Source: Nitrospira sp. (GTDB lineage Bacteria > Nitrospirota > Nitrospiria > Nitrospirales > Nitrospiraceae). From it: DNA of 64,000 bases. The stretch spans positions 124,001 to 188,000 of the forward strand of contig JALDRG010000004.1 in assembly GCA_031315995.1 (NCBI GenBank), in the 5' to 3' direction. Made by a program: the position numbers and the translations under genes. A model generated the notes under the pieces. The model made no database searches. It saw only the letters and a list, made by a program, of their open reading frames with translations, and had not been told where the DNA came from. Shown here piece after piece: positions 34,018-42,768 of the stretch (positions are counted from its first letter, which is position 1; each line of letters begins with the position of its first letter).

Positions 34018-34701
34018 TTAAATGGTCGGACCGGGAAAGACTCTGGCGAGATCGATTACCAGTTCGTCCTTGGAGTTGGCGAGGAGCCAATCCCAGATGC
34101 TCGTGTGCTGACGCACCATAGCCTGGTCGAGATCAAAAAACAGATCGAACCCTTTCGAGACAATGGGATTCATCGGATACCGTCGATCGTAAATCATGCC
34201 GTAGGCTGGAATGCCGTACACGGTCTGCCAATTCCCCAAAATAAAATGGAGCTCCGTGCCTTTGAGATAGAGTCCGCCCGACGTGATGATCCGTTTGACC
34301 GACGTTTGCGGCTGGCTCAGATAATAGGTCACCCGCTCGTTCTCCCTGGCCAACCGCAAGGCTTCGACCAATTGCGGCACCAGGATCACAATCTCGTCGT
34401 CACGAAACATCGGCAACCGGATGGAGTCTCCTCCGATCCAGCGCTGAACTGCAGCCCGGTGTTCCTGTACCGTCAGGCCCATGAGCAACCGCCGCATCTG
34501 CTCGTGGGACAAGTCGGCCGGATGGCTAAAATGACCCGGCGGCCATTCCGGCAGCACAGTGGCATCCAGCTCCAACCGAACAAAATTAACGGGATCTTCG
34601 TAGACCGTTCGCGAGGGGACCTGCGGGATGGCACATCCGGCGGCGAGCGCGCAGCACGCGAGCACTCGTGAAACGTGGAGCGTGAGGCGCAAGAATCGCA
34701 C
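34018..34701 (-). CDS. Lipoprotein of unknown function
   Basis: 227 residues from a GTG at 34701, the first start that leaves a normal signal peptide. The lipobox is ALAAGC. A longer reading from a TTG at 34746 would pass through an inverted repeat (34681-34741), which makes it doubtful. The mature part is helical and strand-mixed: LSHEQMRRLLMGLTVQEHRA near the start, LVPQLVEALRLARENERVTY and SGGLYLKGTELHFILGNWQT later. I cannot place it in a family. It is the last of a run of minus-strand genes from radA down. Confidence 0.75.
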   Translation of the reverse strand: MRFLRLTLHVSRVLACCALAAGCAIPQVPSRTVYEDPVNFVRLELDATVLPEWPPGHFSHPADLSHEQMRRLLMGLTVQEHRAAVQRWIGGDSIRLPMFRDDEIVILVPQLVEALRLARENERVTYYLSQPQTSVKRIITSGGLYLKGTELHFILGNWQTVYGIPAYGMIYDRRYPMNPIVSKGFDLFFDLDQAMVRQHTSIWDWLLANSKDELVIDLARVFPGPTI

Positions 34702-34741
34702 AGGCACGGTCGGCAGGGATGTGGTCTTCTTGCGCCTCACG
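34681..34741. repeat. Inverted repeat at the start of the lipoprotein gene
   Basis: CGTGAGGCGCAAGAA (34681-34695) and TTCTTGCGCCTCACG (34727-34741) are perfect 15-bp complements, separated by 31 bp. Outside the perfect arms the match continues imperfectly to about 28 bp (GTGAAACGT on the left, matching ACGCTTCAC on the right). Such a hairpin in the leader might affect translation of the lipoprotein gene. Similar TTCACG motifs occur at 59411-59431. Confidence 0.6.
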
Positions 34742-34755
34742 AACAACGCTTCACG

Positions 34756-35265
34756 CTAGTCTGCGATGGTCACGGTCATTTCAACGCGCTCCAGTGGGTT
34801 ATCTCGCCCATCGCGCTTGGCGCCGACGACCTTGTCGACCACATCGAGCCCGCTTTGCACTTCACCGAACACCGTATACTGCAAATCCAGAAAGTTGGCG
34901 TCGTTGACGCAGATGAAAAACTGCGAGCCCGCGCTGTCCGGATCGTTCGCGCGCGCCATGGACAAAGTACCTCGCTTGTGCGGCTTACTGTTGAACTCGG
35001 CCTTCACGTTGTGCCCGGGACCACCCATCCCGTGCGAAGCACGGTCGGGATTCTTGCTGTTGGGATCCCCGCCCTGAATCATGAACCCGGGAATGACCCG
35101 GTGAAAGGTCGTGCCGTTATAAAATCCCTTTTTCGCCAAATCCACGAAGTTCTTCACGTGATTCGGGGCGACGTCCGGAAATAGGCGCAGCACGATCTCG
35201 CCCCATGGTTCATTTTTCGATGTTACGGTGATGGTTGCCTGTGGTGAACCCGCTTGTGCCGTCAT
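34756..35265 (-). CDS. Peptidyl-prolyl cis-trans isomerase, cyclophilin type
   Basis: 169 residues. The catalytic core is intact: NGTTFHRVIPGFMIQGGDP (the Arg that polarises the peptide), GTLSMARANDPDSAGSQFFI and a C-terminal YTVFGEVQSGLDVVDKV. There is no signal peptide, so it is likely cytoplasmic, like PpiB. It speeds proline isomerisation in folding proteins. The gap to the next gene upstream (35283) is only 17 bp, so they are in one operon. Confidence 0.93.
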   Translation of the reverse strand: MTAQAGSPQATITVTSKNEPWGEIVLRLFPDVAPNHVKNFVDLAKKGFYNGTTFHRVIPGFMIQGGDPNSKNPDRASHGMGGPGHNVKAEFNSKPHKRGTLSMARANDPDSAGSQFFICVNDANFLDLQYTVFGEVQSGLDVVDKVVGAKRDGRDNPLERVEMTVTIAD

Positions 35266-35282
35266 CTCGTATCCTTTCCTAC

Positions 35283-36359
35283 TCAGTTAAACTTGAAGGG
35301 CGCGATGCTCTCCCCTTCCAATCCTTGGCTCACCGCCGTCCAGGTGAGGCCATCGTCATCGCTGCGAAAGACCCCCGAACTGGTTCCGGCATAGAACGCC
35401 CCTTTTCCAGCTTCGATCAACACTTGCACCGACAGATTGTTGAGCCCCTTGTTCAAGGGTACCCATTGCCGCCCCTTGTCGACGGTCTTAAAAATGCCCC
35501 GGCCAGTGGCGACATAGACGCCGCGCTCATTGCTGATGAGTCCGCGGATGGAATCGTTCGGCAAGGCCCGGCTGATCGGCAGCCAGGTCTTCCCGGCGTC
35601 GGCGCTGCGGAAGACTCCGCCGTCAAACGTGCCGGCATAGACCGCCTGCTCCTTATCCACGGCCAACACACGGATGAAATTCTCCACTAATCCTTCATGG
35701 TCACGCAGTCCCTGTCGCAGACGCGTCCATCCCGAGGACCGTTCCTTGTAACTATGGACGCCCTTCCCGGAGGTCCCGGCGTAAAGGGTGCCGTCGTCGG
35801 TTCGTGCCAGGGCATGCACGAGAATCTCATCCAGGCCGGCGGTCACGACCTTCCAGTGATCCTGCGCGGCGTTGAGCAGATAGACGCCGTCGCCGGTCCC
35901 GGCATAGAGCCCCTTGGCATCCATCATCAAGGCCTTGACCTCCAGACGTTTGAGCCCTTTGTTGATCGGTTGCCAGCTCTTGCCCGCATCACGAGAACGG
36001 AAAACGCCGCCGCGAAAGGTGCCGGCATAGATCGCGCCGTCTTTTCCGGAGGTCAGACAGAGCACAAAGGGATCGGTCAACCCCTCGTTGCTCGCCACCC
36101 ACGACCCGCCCCGATCGGTGCTTCGGAAAATGCCCATCCCGAAGGAGCCGGCATAGACCACTCCTCCGGAGACGGCTGCCAGCGCCTGAATACTTGTATT
36201 GCCGATATCAGCAGACGCGGCCGATTCTGGCCCCGGATGCGCCTGCTCCAGATTCAACGCCCCGCCGCCCTCGCTCCCGCTTGGGGAGGATGCGGCATGG
36301 ACGAACCCCTGCAGACCACCGAGCGTAAACGCCGTCAACAACAGCATGTGACGCAGCAT
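35283..36359 (-). CDS. Secreted beta-propeller protein with BNR-like repeats
   Basis: 358 residues from the ATG at 36359 (AAGGATGATCAG precedes it). A signal peptide (LLLTAFTLGGLQGFVHA) is followed by about seven repeats of VYAGTxxGGVFRSxDxGxxW type (for example YAGSFGMGIFRSTDRGGSW, AIYAGTFRGGVFRSRDAGKS and AFYAGTSSGVFRSDDDGLTW). The repeats resemble those of the Ycf48-like protein at 1-750 and sialidase BNR propellers, but the catalytic residues of sialidases are not evident. It is an exported protein of unknown role. It begins 35 bp after tatC on the same strand. Confidence 0.85.
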   Translation of the reverse strand: MLRHMLLLTAFTLGGLQGFVHAASSPSGSEGGGALNLEQAHPGPESAASADIGNTSIQALAAVSGGVVYAGSFGMGIFRSTDRGGSWVASNEGLTDPFVLCLTSGKDGAIYAGTFRGGVFRSRDAGKSWQPINKGLKRLEVKALMMDAKGLYAGTGDGVYLLNAAQDHWKVVTAGLDEILVHALARTDDGTLYAGTSGKGVHSYKERSSGWTRLRQGLRDHEGLVENFIRVLAVDKEQAVYAGTFDGGVFRSADAGKTWLPISRALPNDSIRGLISNERGVYVATGRGIFKTVDKGRQWVPLNKGLNNLSVQVLIEAGKGAFYAGTSSGVFRSDDDGLTWTAVSQGLEGESIAPFKFN

Positions 36360-36394
36360 AGTCTGATCATCCTTCCTCAATGGTGAGTACCGGA

Positions 36395-37165
36395 TCACCG
36401 CACGCGATGACCGGCCGTACCGACCGGTATATCAGGATCGACCGGCACGTTCATGTCGGGAGCCGGCCGCGGAGGCCGCCCGAATATCTTGGCGCCGAGA
36501 ATCCCGATCTCGTAGAGTACCATGAGCGGGACGGCCATCAGCAACATAGTGAACAGCGTGGCGTCAGGGGTCACAATGGCCGAAACGATGAGCGCCGCCA
36601 TGATGGCATGTTTGCGATAGTGCGCCAACACCGCCGCCGACACGATGCCCACGCGGGACAACAATGTCAGCACCAGGGGCAGTTCAAAGGCGCAGCCGAA
36701 GATCAGAAGAAATTTGACGTTGAAGTCGATATAGGTCCCGACGCCCAAAGCGGGGGTAATGTCGCGATCCATGCCGAAGCTGATGAAGAAGTCGATGACG
36801 AGCGGTAGAATGATGAGATTACAAAAAACCAGCCCGAGCGCAAACAACCCCGCGGCCAGCAGGAAGAGGGGAATCGCCCAGCGCTGCTCCTTAGGGAGCA
36901 ACGCCGGCTCGATAAACTTCCACACCTGATGGAACACGACCGGCAGACTCAGGATGATGCCCGCCAGGAACGAGACTTTAATGGATGCAAACAGGGCTTC
37001 CGTCGGCCCGTAGAACACCAATTGATCGGGAAACGGGCGGTTGAGCCAGGCGACCATCTCGGAGGAGTAAGCAAACGCCGTGGCGAACGCGACCCCCAAG
37101 GTCACCACGATGATCAGTATTCGCTTCTTGAGCGACTGAATATGGGCGGCCAGTGGTGCGAGCAT
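36395..37165 (-). CDS. tatC: Sec-independent protein translocase TatC
   Basis: 256 residues. TatC is the receptor for twin-arginine signal peptides in the inner membrane. Six membrane segments are visible, with the family's cytoplasmic APLAAHIQSLKKRI at the N-terminus. EPALLPKEQRWAIPLFLLAA carries the conserved Pro and Glu, and the later VTPDATLFTMLLMAVPLMVLYE completes the family pattern. The last 30 residues are an extra Pro/Asp-rich tail. tatA and tatB are not adjacent, so they must lie elsewhere. Followed on the same strand by the propeller gene and cyclophilin. Confidence 0.95.
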   Translation of the reverse strand: MLAPLAAHIQSLKKRILIIVVTLGVAFATAFAYSSEMVAWLNRPFPDQLVFYGPTEALFASIKVSFLAGIILSLPVVFHQVWKFIEPALLPKEQRWAIPLFLLAAGLFALGLVFCNLIILPLVIDFFISFGMDRDITPALGVGTYIDFNVKFLLIFGCAFELPLVLTLLSRVGIVSAAVLAHYRKHAIMAALIVSAIVTPDATLFTMLLMAVPLMVLYEIGILGAKIFGRPPRPAPDMNVPVDPDIPVGTAGHRVR

Positions 37166-37269
37166 TGCCTGTCTGAATCACCGACCCAGTCCTCCACTTT
37201 TCCGATCACACACCGGTTCGCTTCGAACACCGGCGAAAGGCGACCGAAACGGAGGACACAAGACCCTCG

Positions 37270-37485
37270 CTAGCGCGAGGATCGAATGAGTTCGGCTATT
37301 TTGTCTTTGGTGGCCAGCTTCTCTTTTTGCAACTGCTTCTTCAGCACTTCCTCCGCCGGCGTCAGCACATGTCGCCGTTGGAGATCGGCTAACTCGGCAT
37401 CGAGGCGATGGTGAGATTCTTCAAGCGCCCGAAATTCGGTGTTCGATTGCCGTAACCGCTCAGTGATCGCCGTCTCCGTCTGCAT
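37270..37485 (-). CDS. DUF465 (YdcH-like) small coiled-coil protein
   Basis: 71 residues. FRALEESHHRLDAELADLQR then TPAEEVLKKQLQKEKLATKD and a final KIAELIRSS follow the DUF465/YdcH pattern of two helices with an HxxLD start. The family is widespread, cytoplasmic and of unknown role. GGAGGTGCGAC precedes the ATG. It is followed by tatC and preceded by rimI on the same strand with 18 bp between. Confidence 0.85.
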   Translation of the reverse strand: MQTETAITERLRQSNTEFRALEESHHRLDAELADLQRRHVLTPAEEVLKKQLQKEKLATKDKIAELIRSSR

Positions 37486-37503
37486 GTCGCACCTCCTGGT
37501 TGA

Positions 37504-38055
37504 CTACATACGTTCGTGGATGACTGTCGTGTTGTCCGGCTGCCGGGGTTCCTGCTGTGGCGGCTCACACCAGGGACCTAACTGGAGCGGAGACATTTCC
37601 ATCAGCACCGCGTCCTCCTCGGGATTCACATAATAGCGCGTTCGCGTGGCGGTCTGACGGAAGCCCAGCCGGTGATAGAGGGTCACCGCCTCCTGATTCG
37701 ACGCCCGCACCTCCAGCATCGCCCGACTGGCACCACGCTCCAACCCGGTCCGCAGCGCCGTGCAGACCAGTCGCGCCGCCACGCCCTGCCGACGAAACCG
37801 CGCGAGCACGGCCAAGTTCATCAATCTCACTTCCTCGAACACGATCCAAAAACAAAAAAAGCCTCCAATCACGAGGGATCCCGATAAGGGGTCAGGACAC
37901 TTCGCGATCAGGAAATGTGCAAATTGATTGCCGGACAACTCGGCTGCCAACATTTTGCGCGTCCAGGGGGCAGAGAAGCAAGCCTGTTCGATGGCCAATA
38001 GGTCATCGAGGACCTCAGCGGTCGCCGGTTCAATGATCATCGAATCTACCGCCAT
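37504..38055 (-). CDS. rimI: Ribosomal protein S18-alanine N-acetyltransferase-like (RimI)
   Basis: 183 residues from the ATG at 38055; an ATG at 38040 (MIIEPATA) is equally possible. A GNAT fold: LLAIEQACFSAPWTRKMLAAEL is the RimI opening. RFRRQGVAARLVCTALRTG is the acetyl-CoA binding P-loop (RxxGxA variant). RAMLEVRASNQEAVTLYHRL with GFRQTATRTRYYVNPEEDA is the RimI signature. The family acetylates the N-terminal Ala of S18. It sits next to tsaB on the same strand, as in many bacteria. The last 25 residues are a Pro/Gln-rich tail not typical of RimI. Confidence 0.9.
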   Translation of the reverse strand: MAVDSMIIEPATAEVLDDLLAIEQACFSAPWTRKMLAAELSGNQFAHFLIAKCPDPLSGSLVIGGFFCFWIVFEEVRLMNLAVLARFRRQGVAARLVCTALRTGLERGASRAMLEVRASNQEAVTLYHRLGFRQTATRTRYYVNPEEDAVLMEMSPLQLGPWCEPPQQEPRQPDNTTVIHERM

Positions 38056-38176
38056 TTCAGAACCAATTCCCAACCCCATTGCCGAGCAGGATGCAGGCAT
38101 GCTCATACTGATACGGCCCATGAGCCCATGAGCTGATGCCGCGCAGTGATCAACGATCGAGTACTACCGCAGCCCG

Positions 38177-39001
38177 CTAGCGCTTGGCCCTCGGATCGGC
38201 ACCTGTACCCTTCACTCGCCGTCGGCCTTGTGCCAATTTGTCCGCTACCCGTTGTCGACGCCGCTCAAGCGCCGACACCCCCTGGTGTTCGTCGAACTTC
38301 ACTTCCGCTTCCGTGCGCTGTACGTACCGGGGGACCAATTCCTGCTCCACTACCTGCCCCGCCTCCAGGCGCATACGCCCCGCAAGACCGACACTCACGG
38401 CGGAACAACGTTGTTGCTCGACGCTGACTTCTCGCACTCGCCCACCGACGGTCTCAACGGACTCCCGGATGTCCTTCCCATAGGCTTGCCAACCGTCCCC
38501 GAACACCGTGCACGTTTCAGCACCCCGTAGCGCCCGGGCGACGGAAGCAGGAGGCCCGACCTGCTCGGCCACGTGTGTCCGAACACCAGATCCCGGCAAC
38601 CACTCGTATGCGGCCCAGTACACCTCATTGTGCCGGCTCTTGAGAACCGGCACCAGCAGACCCTTTACCGCGCGCAGGTTCCACGCCATGGCTTCCAACG
38701 TCGGCACCGGCACAATGGGTGTGCCCAGAACAGCGCGAAAGCCTAACATGGTGGCCAGCCCCACACGCAGACCGGTGAACGACCCGGGCCCAATCGAGAC
38801 CGCCAACCCCTGCAGATCCTTCAACGAGAGTCCGGCCTCTCGCAACAGGCGATCGATGGCACCCATCAACGAGCGTGCGTGGGACCCTTCGGCATCCTGC
38901 TCGACCAGGCCCAAGACCCGCTCATCCTGCAACAACGCGACGCTTTGCCACGCCGTCGCCGTCTCGATCGCAAGGAGATACCGCGCGGACTTGGTCTTCA
39001 T
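38177..39001 (-). CDS. tsaB: tRNA threonylcarbamoyladenosine biosynthesis protein TsaB
   Basis: 274 residues, longer than E. coli TsaB by about 40. YLLAIETATAWQSVALLQDE and GLAVSIGPGSFTGLRVGLAT are the ASKHA-type core of the family. With TsaD and TsaE it transfers a threonylcarbamoyl group to A37 of ANN-decoding tRNAs; tsaD and tsaE are not in this window. A basic C-terminal tail (ERRRQRVADKLAQGRRRVKG) is extra. Its start overlaps the stop of the lipoprotein gene by ATGA, and rimI follows, so they are one operon. Confidence 0.93.
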   Translation of the reverse strand: MKTKSARYLLAIETATAWQSVALLQDERVLGLVEQDAEGSHARSLMGAIDRLLREAGLSLKDLQGLAVSIGPGSFTGLRVGLATMLGFRAVLGTPIVPVPTLEAMAWNLRAVKGLLVPVLKSRHNEVYWAAYEWLPGSGVRTHVAEQVGPPASVARALRGAETCTVFGDGWQAYGKDIRESVETVGGRVREVSVEQQRCSAVSVGLAGRMRLEAGQVVEQELVPRYVQRTEAEVKFDEHQGVSALERRRQRVADKLAQGRRRVKGTGADPRAKR

Positions 39002-39843
39002 ACCCGTCCAAGCTCGCTCGGCTTGATCGGTTCATTGGGAACCAATTCATGAAACGTCACCTGCAAGCGGCCTGACCCCAGGCCGTCGGTCATACGAATG
39101 CTAAAGGGGCGCATGATCCGCTTGTCCATCTCAGGGGTTTGAACATTGACCGGTTGGGCGGTCGCGGCAGACCCCACCGCCCGGTAATCGTCGAACTGCA
39201 TCGTCGCGTCGACCTCACCGGACGGCGACATTCGCTCTTCTTGCACGACCAGCAAATGACGACGCTCGAACCAGATTCGCCTGATCAGGAGAGGAGCCGC
39301 GCCATTCTTGTCCGGCGGACTCCACACATCGAGGCGATACTGGTCGCCGTCTTCCTGTAATCGCACCGACTCGTGAGTTCCCACCGCTTGCGTCCCGATG
39401 ATGCCGCTCATCGCCCAAACACTCAGCTCGAAGGGGCGCGTCAACTGGCCGAGACGATCCGTCTCGGACGGGCGACCGGTCACCTCACGACCCATGGTCG
39501 GCAATCGGAGCTTGAATTGATCCTCGATCTGCACGAACTCGAACAACTCGCTGCCTACCGCCGAGAAGCCTCGCAGCCGGATGGCGTTGGGACGCTGATA
39601 GAACACAGTGCCCTGCACGCGCTGTCCGATCGGGAGGATGCCCCCGGCGGTGATCTTCGCGCTGAAGAGCCCCTTGATCGTCTGAACCTCTCCCGCCTGT
39701 TTCTGCAGGAGCGCGGTCAGTTGCTCAACCGTCGCCTGCTTGAGCGGGATGGTCTCAGACGAACCGAACAGCGCGCAGCCGGAGAGGCTCACAATACACA
39801 GTAGAACGGCGACCATGCGGATCGAGGCAGTCATACGTGTCAT
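38998..39843 (-). CDS. Outer membrane lipoprotein, LolB/DUF4292-like
   Basis: 281 residues from the ATG at 39843, where AAGGGCAGAG is the ribosome site and which lies just past the radA stop. A lipobox (IVSLSGC) follows a short signal peptide. The mature part resembles the incomplete beta-barrel of LolA/LolB-type proteins: VQTIKGLFSAKITAGGILPI, then VQGTVFYQRPNAIRLRGFSA and a VWSPPDKNGAAPLLIRRIWF region. LolB receives lipoproteins at the outer membrane, but this assignment is by fold-like pattern only. It overlaps tsaB by ATGA. Confidence 0.7.
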   Translation of the reverse strand: MTRMTASIRMVAVLLCIVSLSGCALFGSSETIPLKQATVEQLTALLQKQAGEVQTIKGLFSAKITAGGILPIGQRVQGTVFYQRPNAIRLRGFSAVGSELFEFVQIEDQFKLRLPTMGREVTGRPSETDRLGQLTRPFELSVWAMSGIIGTQAVGTHESVRLQEDGDQYRLDVWSPPDKNGAAPLLIRRIWFERRHLLVVQEERMSPSGEVDATMQFDDYRAVGSAATAQPVNVQTPEMDKRIMRPFSIRMTDGLGSGRLQVTFHELVPNEPIKPSELGRV

Positions 39844-39865
39844 CTCTGCCCTTCTACCTTTTCCT

Positions 39866-41227
39866 TCACGCCAAGACGGCATCCAACGCATCTCCGACTT
39901 CATGAATACCGATCAACTCAATCCCCTCGACCGGTTCCAGTTTCGCAACATTCCGCTCCGGCAGGAGACACCGTTTGAATCCCATTTTTGCGGCTTCGCG
40001 AATCCGCAACTCGGCCTGGCTGATCGCCCGCACCTCTCCACCCAACCCGACTTCGCCCATGACCAGCGTCGTGAAATCGATCGGGCTCTCACGCAAACTC
40101 GAAGTGACTGCGGCAACGATGCCTAAATCGATCGCCGGTTCGTCGATATGGATCCCGCCGACCACATTGACATACACATCCTGACCCGAGAGGTGCATGC
40201 CCAATCGCTTCTCCATCACGGCCAGCAGCAAGGAGAGGCGATTCTGCTCCACGCCGTTGGCCATGCGCTTCGGCATGGCGTAATTGGTGCCGGATACCAA
40301 GGCTTGTAGTTCGACCAGAATCGGCCGCGTCCCTTCCAGACTGGAGACCACCACGGAACCCGTGCTGCGCTGCGGCCGTTCCGCGAGAAACAACTCGGAC
40401 GGATTGCTAACTTCCTCCAAGCCACCGTCCTTCATCTCGAACACCCCGATCTCATTCGTCGATCCAAACCGGTTTTTCACCGCTCGCAGAATCCGAAAAC
40501 TGTGACTCTTATCCCCTTCAAAATACAACACCGTATCGACAATGTGTTCCAGCAGCCGTGGTCCGGCAATGGCGCCTTCCTTCGTCACATGCCCGATGAT
40601 GAACACCGGCATGTTACTGCGCTTGGCAAACCACATCAGCTGCCCGGCCACCTCCTGTACCTGGCTGATACTGCCCGGCGCCGACGTAAGCTGCTCGGTA
40701 TAGACCGTCTGAATCGAATCCACCACCACGGCCGCCGGCTTGATCTCTTGGATCGCTTTCAAAATTTGTTCGAGCGAGGTTTCCCCCAGGATCAGCAGAT
40801 GCTTGCCGTCGATGCCCAGACGCTGACCACGCATCTTGATCTGCCGGGGAGACTCCTCTCCGGACACGTACAGCACCTGTTCGCCCGGCGCCGCAAGCAG
40901 CGATAAGGCTTGCAACAACAGCGTGGTTTTGCCGATACCGGGGTCGCCGCCGACCAACATCACGGAGCCGGGCACCACGCCGCCGCCCAACACACGGTCG
41001 AACTCACCCATCCCCGTACTGTGCCTGTGTTCTCCCACGATTTCGATGTCGGAGATCGGTGTCGCCACGGCCATAGCTGTTTTGGGCATGCCCTGGCGGC
41101 CTTTTGGAGCGGTCGGCAAGCGCTCTTCCGTGAGCGTGTTCCAGCCTCCGCAATCGGGGCATCGCCCGAGCCAACGCGGCGCCTGATGGCCGCACGTCTG
41201 GCAGTGAAAAGACGTCTTCGCCTTCAT
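39866..41227 (-). CDS. radA: DNA repair protein RadA
   Basis: 453 residues from the ATG at 41227 (GAGGACGG before it). A four-Cys zinc finger (FHCQTCGHQAPRWLGRCPDC) is at the N-terminus, the Walker A is GGDPGIGKTTLL, the RadA-specific KNRFG motif is in KNRFGSTNEIGVFEM, and a Lon-like C-terminal domain (PIDFTTLVMGEVGLGGEVRA) follows. RadA is a DnaB-like helicase that drives branch migration in recombination. It is followed by the lipoprotein gene and tsaB on the same strand. Confidence 0.96.
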   Translation of the reverse strand: MKAKTSFHCQTCGHQAPRWLGRCPDCGGWNTLTEERLPTAPKGRQGMPKTAMAVATPISDIEIVGEHRHSTGMGEFDRVLGGGVVPGSVMLVGGDPGIGKTTLLLQALSLLAAPGEQVLYVSGEESPRQIKMRGQRLGIDGKHLLILGETSLEQILKAIQEIKPAAVVVDSIQTVYTEQLTSAPGSISQVQEVAGQLMWFAKRSNMPVFIIGHVTKEGAIAGPRLLEHIVDTVLYFEGDKSHSFRILRAVKNRFGSTNEIGVFEMKDGGLEEVSNPSELFLAERPQRSTGSVVVSSLEGTRPILVELQALVSGTNYAMPKRMANGVEQNRLSLLLAVMEKRLGMHLSGQDVYVNVVGGIHIDEPAIDLGIVAAVTSSLRESPIDFTTLVMGEVGLGGEVRAISQAELRIREAAKMGFKRCLLPERNVAKLEPVEGIELIGIHEVGDALDAVLA

Positions 41228-41346
41228 CCGTCCTCGCGTCACATTACAAGATCATAGCCCACGGCATCGTAAAGGAAATAGGAGAGAAAAAGGAAGGAGG
41301 CGGTGGGCACAAGAGCGAGGGGGAACTTTCTCGATGTAGATTGCTC

Positions 41347-42180
41347 TCAGGAATTCGAACTCAGGCTTTCCCCGTTCTCTACAGGTAATCCTGAAACATA
41401 GAAGAGTGCGATGGCGGTGGCCGCCGCGGCATTCAGGGATTCGACACCCGGTTTCAACGGAATGGTAAAGCGAGTTTTCGCCGCCTTGAGAGTCGCCTCC
41501 GACAGACCACGACTTTCGCTGCCGATGGCGAGCATCGTGCGCGCGGGAATGCGCTGAATGGTTCGGATGGGTACGCTTCCCTCGCTGGTTCCGGCATCGG
41601 CTGCCAGGATCACACAATCCAGATTCAGCAATTCCTCGAGACTGGTGTGAGGAAAGATGGGCAAATGAAAGAGAGCACCGGCGGTCGCCCGCACGACCTT
41701 CGGATTGAATACATCGACTGAATGGGGTGCCAGCCACAATGCGCTTACATTGAGTCCCGCCGCGGTTCGAATGATCGTCCCCATATTCGTTGGGTCCTGA
41801 AGCATGTCCCCATACAAACCGAAAATTCTGGATTGAGCGAGCACGGCAGACTGGTTCCAAGTCGGTTGGTGAACGATGGCCAGTACGCCGCTCGAGGTTT
41901 CGACATCGGACAATTGCGCCAGCTGGTGGTCCGGGCAGCTGTGGACGGTACAACCGCTGTCAAGAATCTGCTGCCTGACTTCCTGCGGTTGACGACCAAA
42001 AAAACTCGGGGCAACCACGAGGCAGACCACTTGCTGGGGCGCCGACCGCAATAATTCAAGGATGGGCTTCGTGCCTTCGAGCACGAACACCCGCTCGCGG
42101 TCACGCGTACGCTTCGTTTTGACGACATCTCGTATATGCGAGAGAAAGTTGCGAGAGACGGTGCGAGGTGAGAAGGACAA
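41347..42180 (-). CDS. TrmH/SpoU-family RNA 2'-O-methyltransferase
   Basis: 277 residues. The SPOUT knot is clear: IFGLYGDMLQDPTNMGTIIR (motif 1), LAIGSESRGLS (motif 2) and FTIPLKPGVESLNAAAATAI (motif 3). An N-terminal substrate-binding domain (RERVFVLEGTKPILELLRS) precedes it. Family members methylate 2'-OH groups in rRNA or tRNA with S-adenosylmethionine, and this one is closest in form to RlmB-like 23S enzymes, but the exact target cannot be read. It is alone between radA and the coiled-coil gene, on the same strand. Confidence 0.9.
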   Translation of the reverse strand: MSFSPRTVSRNFLSHIRDVVKTKRTRDRERVFVLEGTKPILELLRSAPQQVVCLVVAPSFFGRQPQEVRQQILDSGCTVHSCPDHQLAQLSDVETSSGVLAIVHQPTWNQSAVLAQSRIFGLYGDMLQDPTNMGTIIRTAAGLNVSALWLAPHSVDVFNPKVVRATAGALFHLPIFPHTSLEELLNLDCVILAADAGTSEGSVPIRTIQRIPARTMLAIGSESRGLSEATLKAAKTRFTIPLKPGVESLNAAAATAIALFYVSGLPVENGESLSSNS

Positions 42181-42248
42181 CAGTTACCCAGGGTCGGCGA
42201 CACTGCGGGGAGGCCTTACTGAATCAGCAACGCCTCCCCGACATTTAC

Positions 42249-42590
42249 CTATTTGCGTTTCTTACCGGAAGCCGATTCTGCAGCTCGGAGACGTTGCGCT
42301 CGGACCTTGGCTCGCTTCAGAGCGGACAGCTTACCTCGCGTACGATCCCGCTCGGCCTTCAATCTCTCCAGCTGAGCACGAAGGTGAACGCGCTCCTCTT
42401 TGTAAATATTGGCACATTCGGCGGGGGATAGGTTCGTCCAGTCTCCTGTACTACGTGCCCGCTTGATCCGCGCCTCTAATGATTCACGCAGCAGCCTCTC
42501 GCGCATCGACATCAATGACTGCAAGGCTTCCTGCCGCCGCTGGACTTCTTCCTCTTCGGCCATAATGCCGCGAATATCGGTTCCTAACAT
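42249..42590 (-). CDS. Coiled-coil protein of unknown function
   Basis: 113 residues, almost entirely helical and charged. EEEEVQRRQEALQSLMSMRE, then NIYKEERVHLRAQLERLKAE and a basic tail ending in KKRK. No family recognised. It is on the same strand as the TrmH-like gene and about 70 bp before it. The tail might bind nucleic acid, but this is only inference from charge. Confidence 0.6.
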   Translation of the reverse strand: MLGTDIRGIMAEEEEVQRRQEALQSLMSMRERLLRESLEARIKRARSTGDWTNLSPAECANIYKEERVHLRAQLERLKAERDRTRGKLSALKRAKVRAQRLRAAESASGKKRK

Positions 42591-42768
42591 CGGCTGATCC
42601 TCCTCGCTCGGGACAACAATTAGAACGCCTCATTCTACCCGATTTGGCGCGCTTTGTTCTACCTAGGAGAATGGATCATAACGCATTGATCTTACAGGCA
42701 AGTACCAGGGGGACCTCAAAAATGCGCCGTTGCAGAGGCGGAAAGGGATACAGTAAGATCCGTCCATC

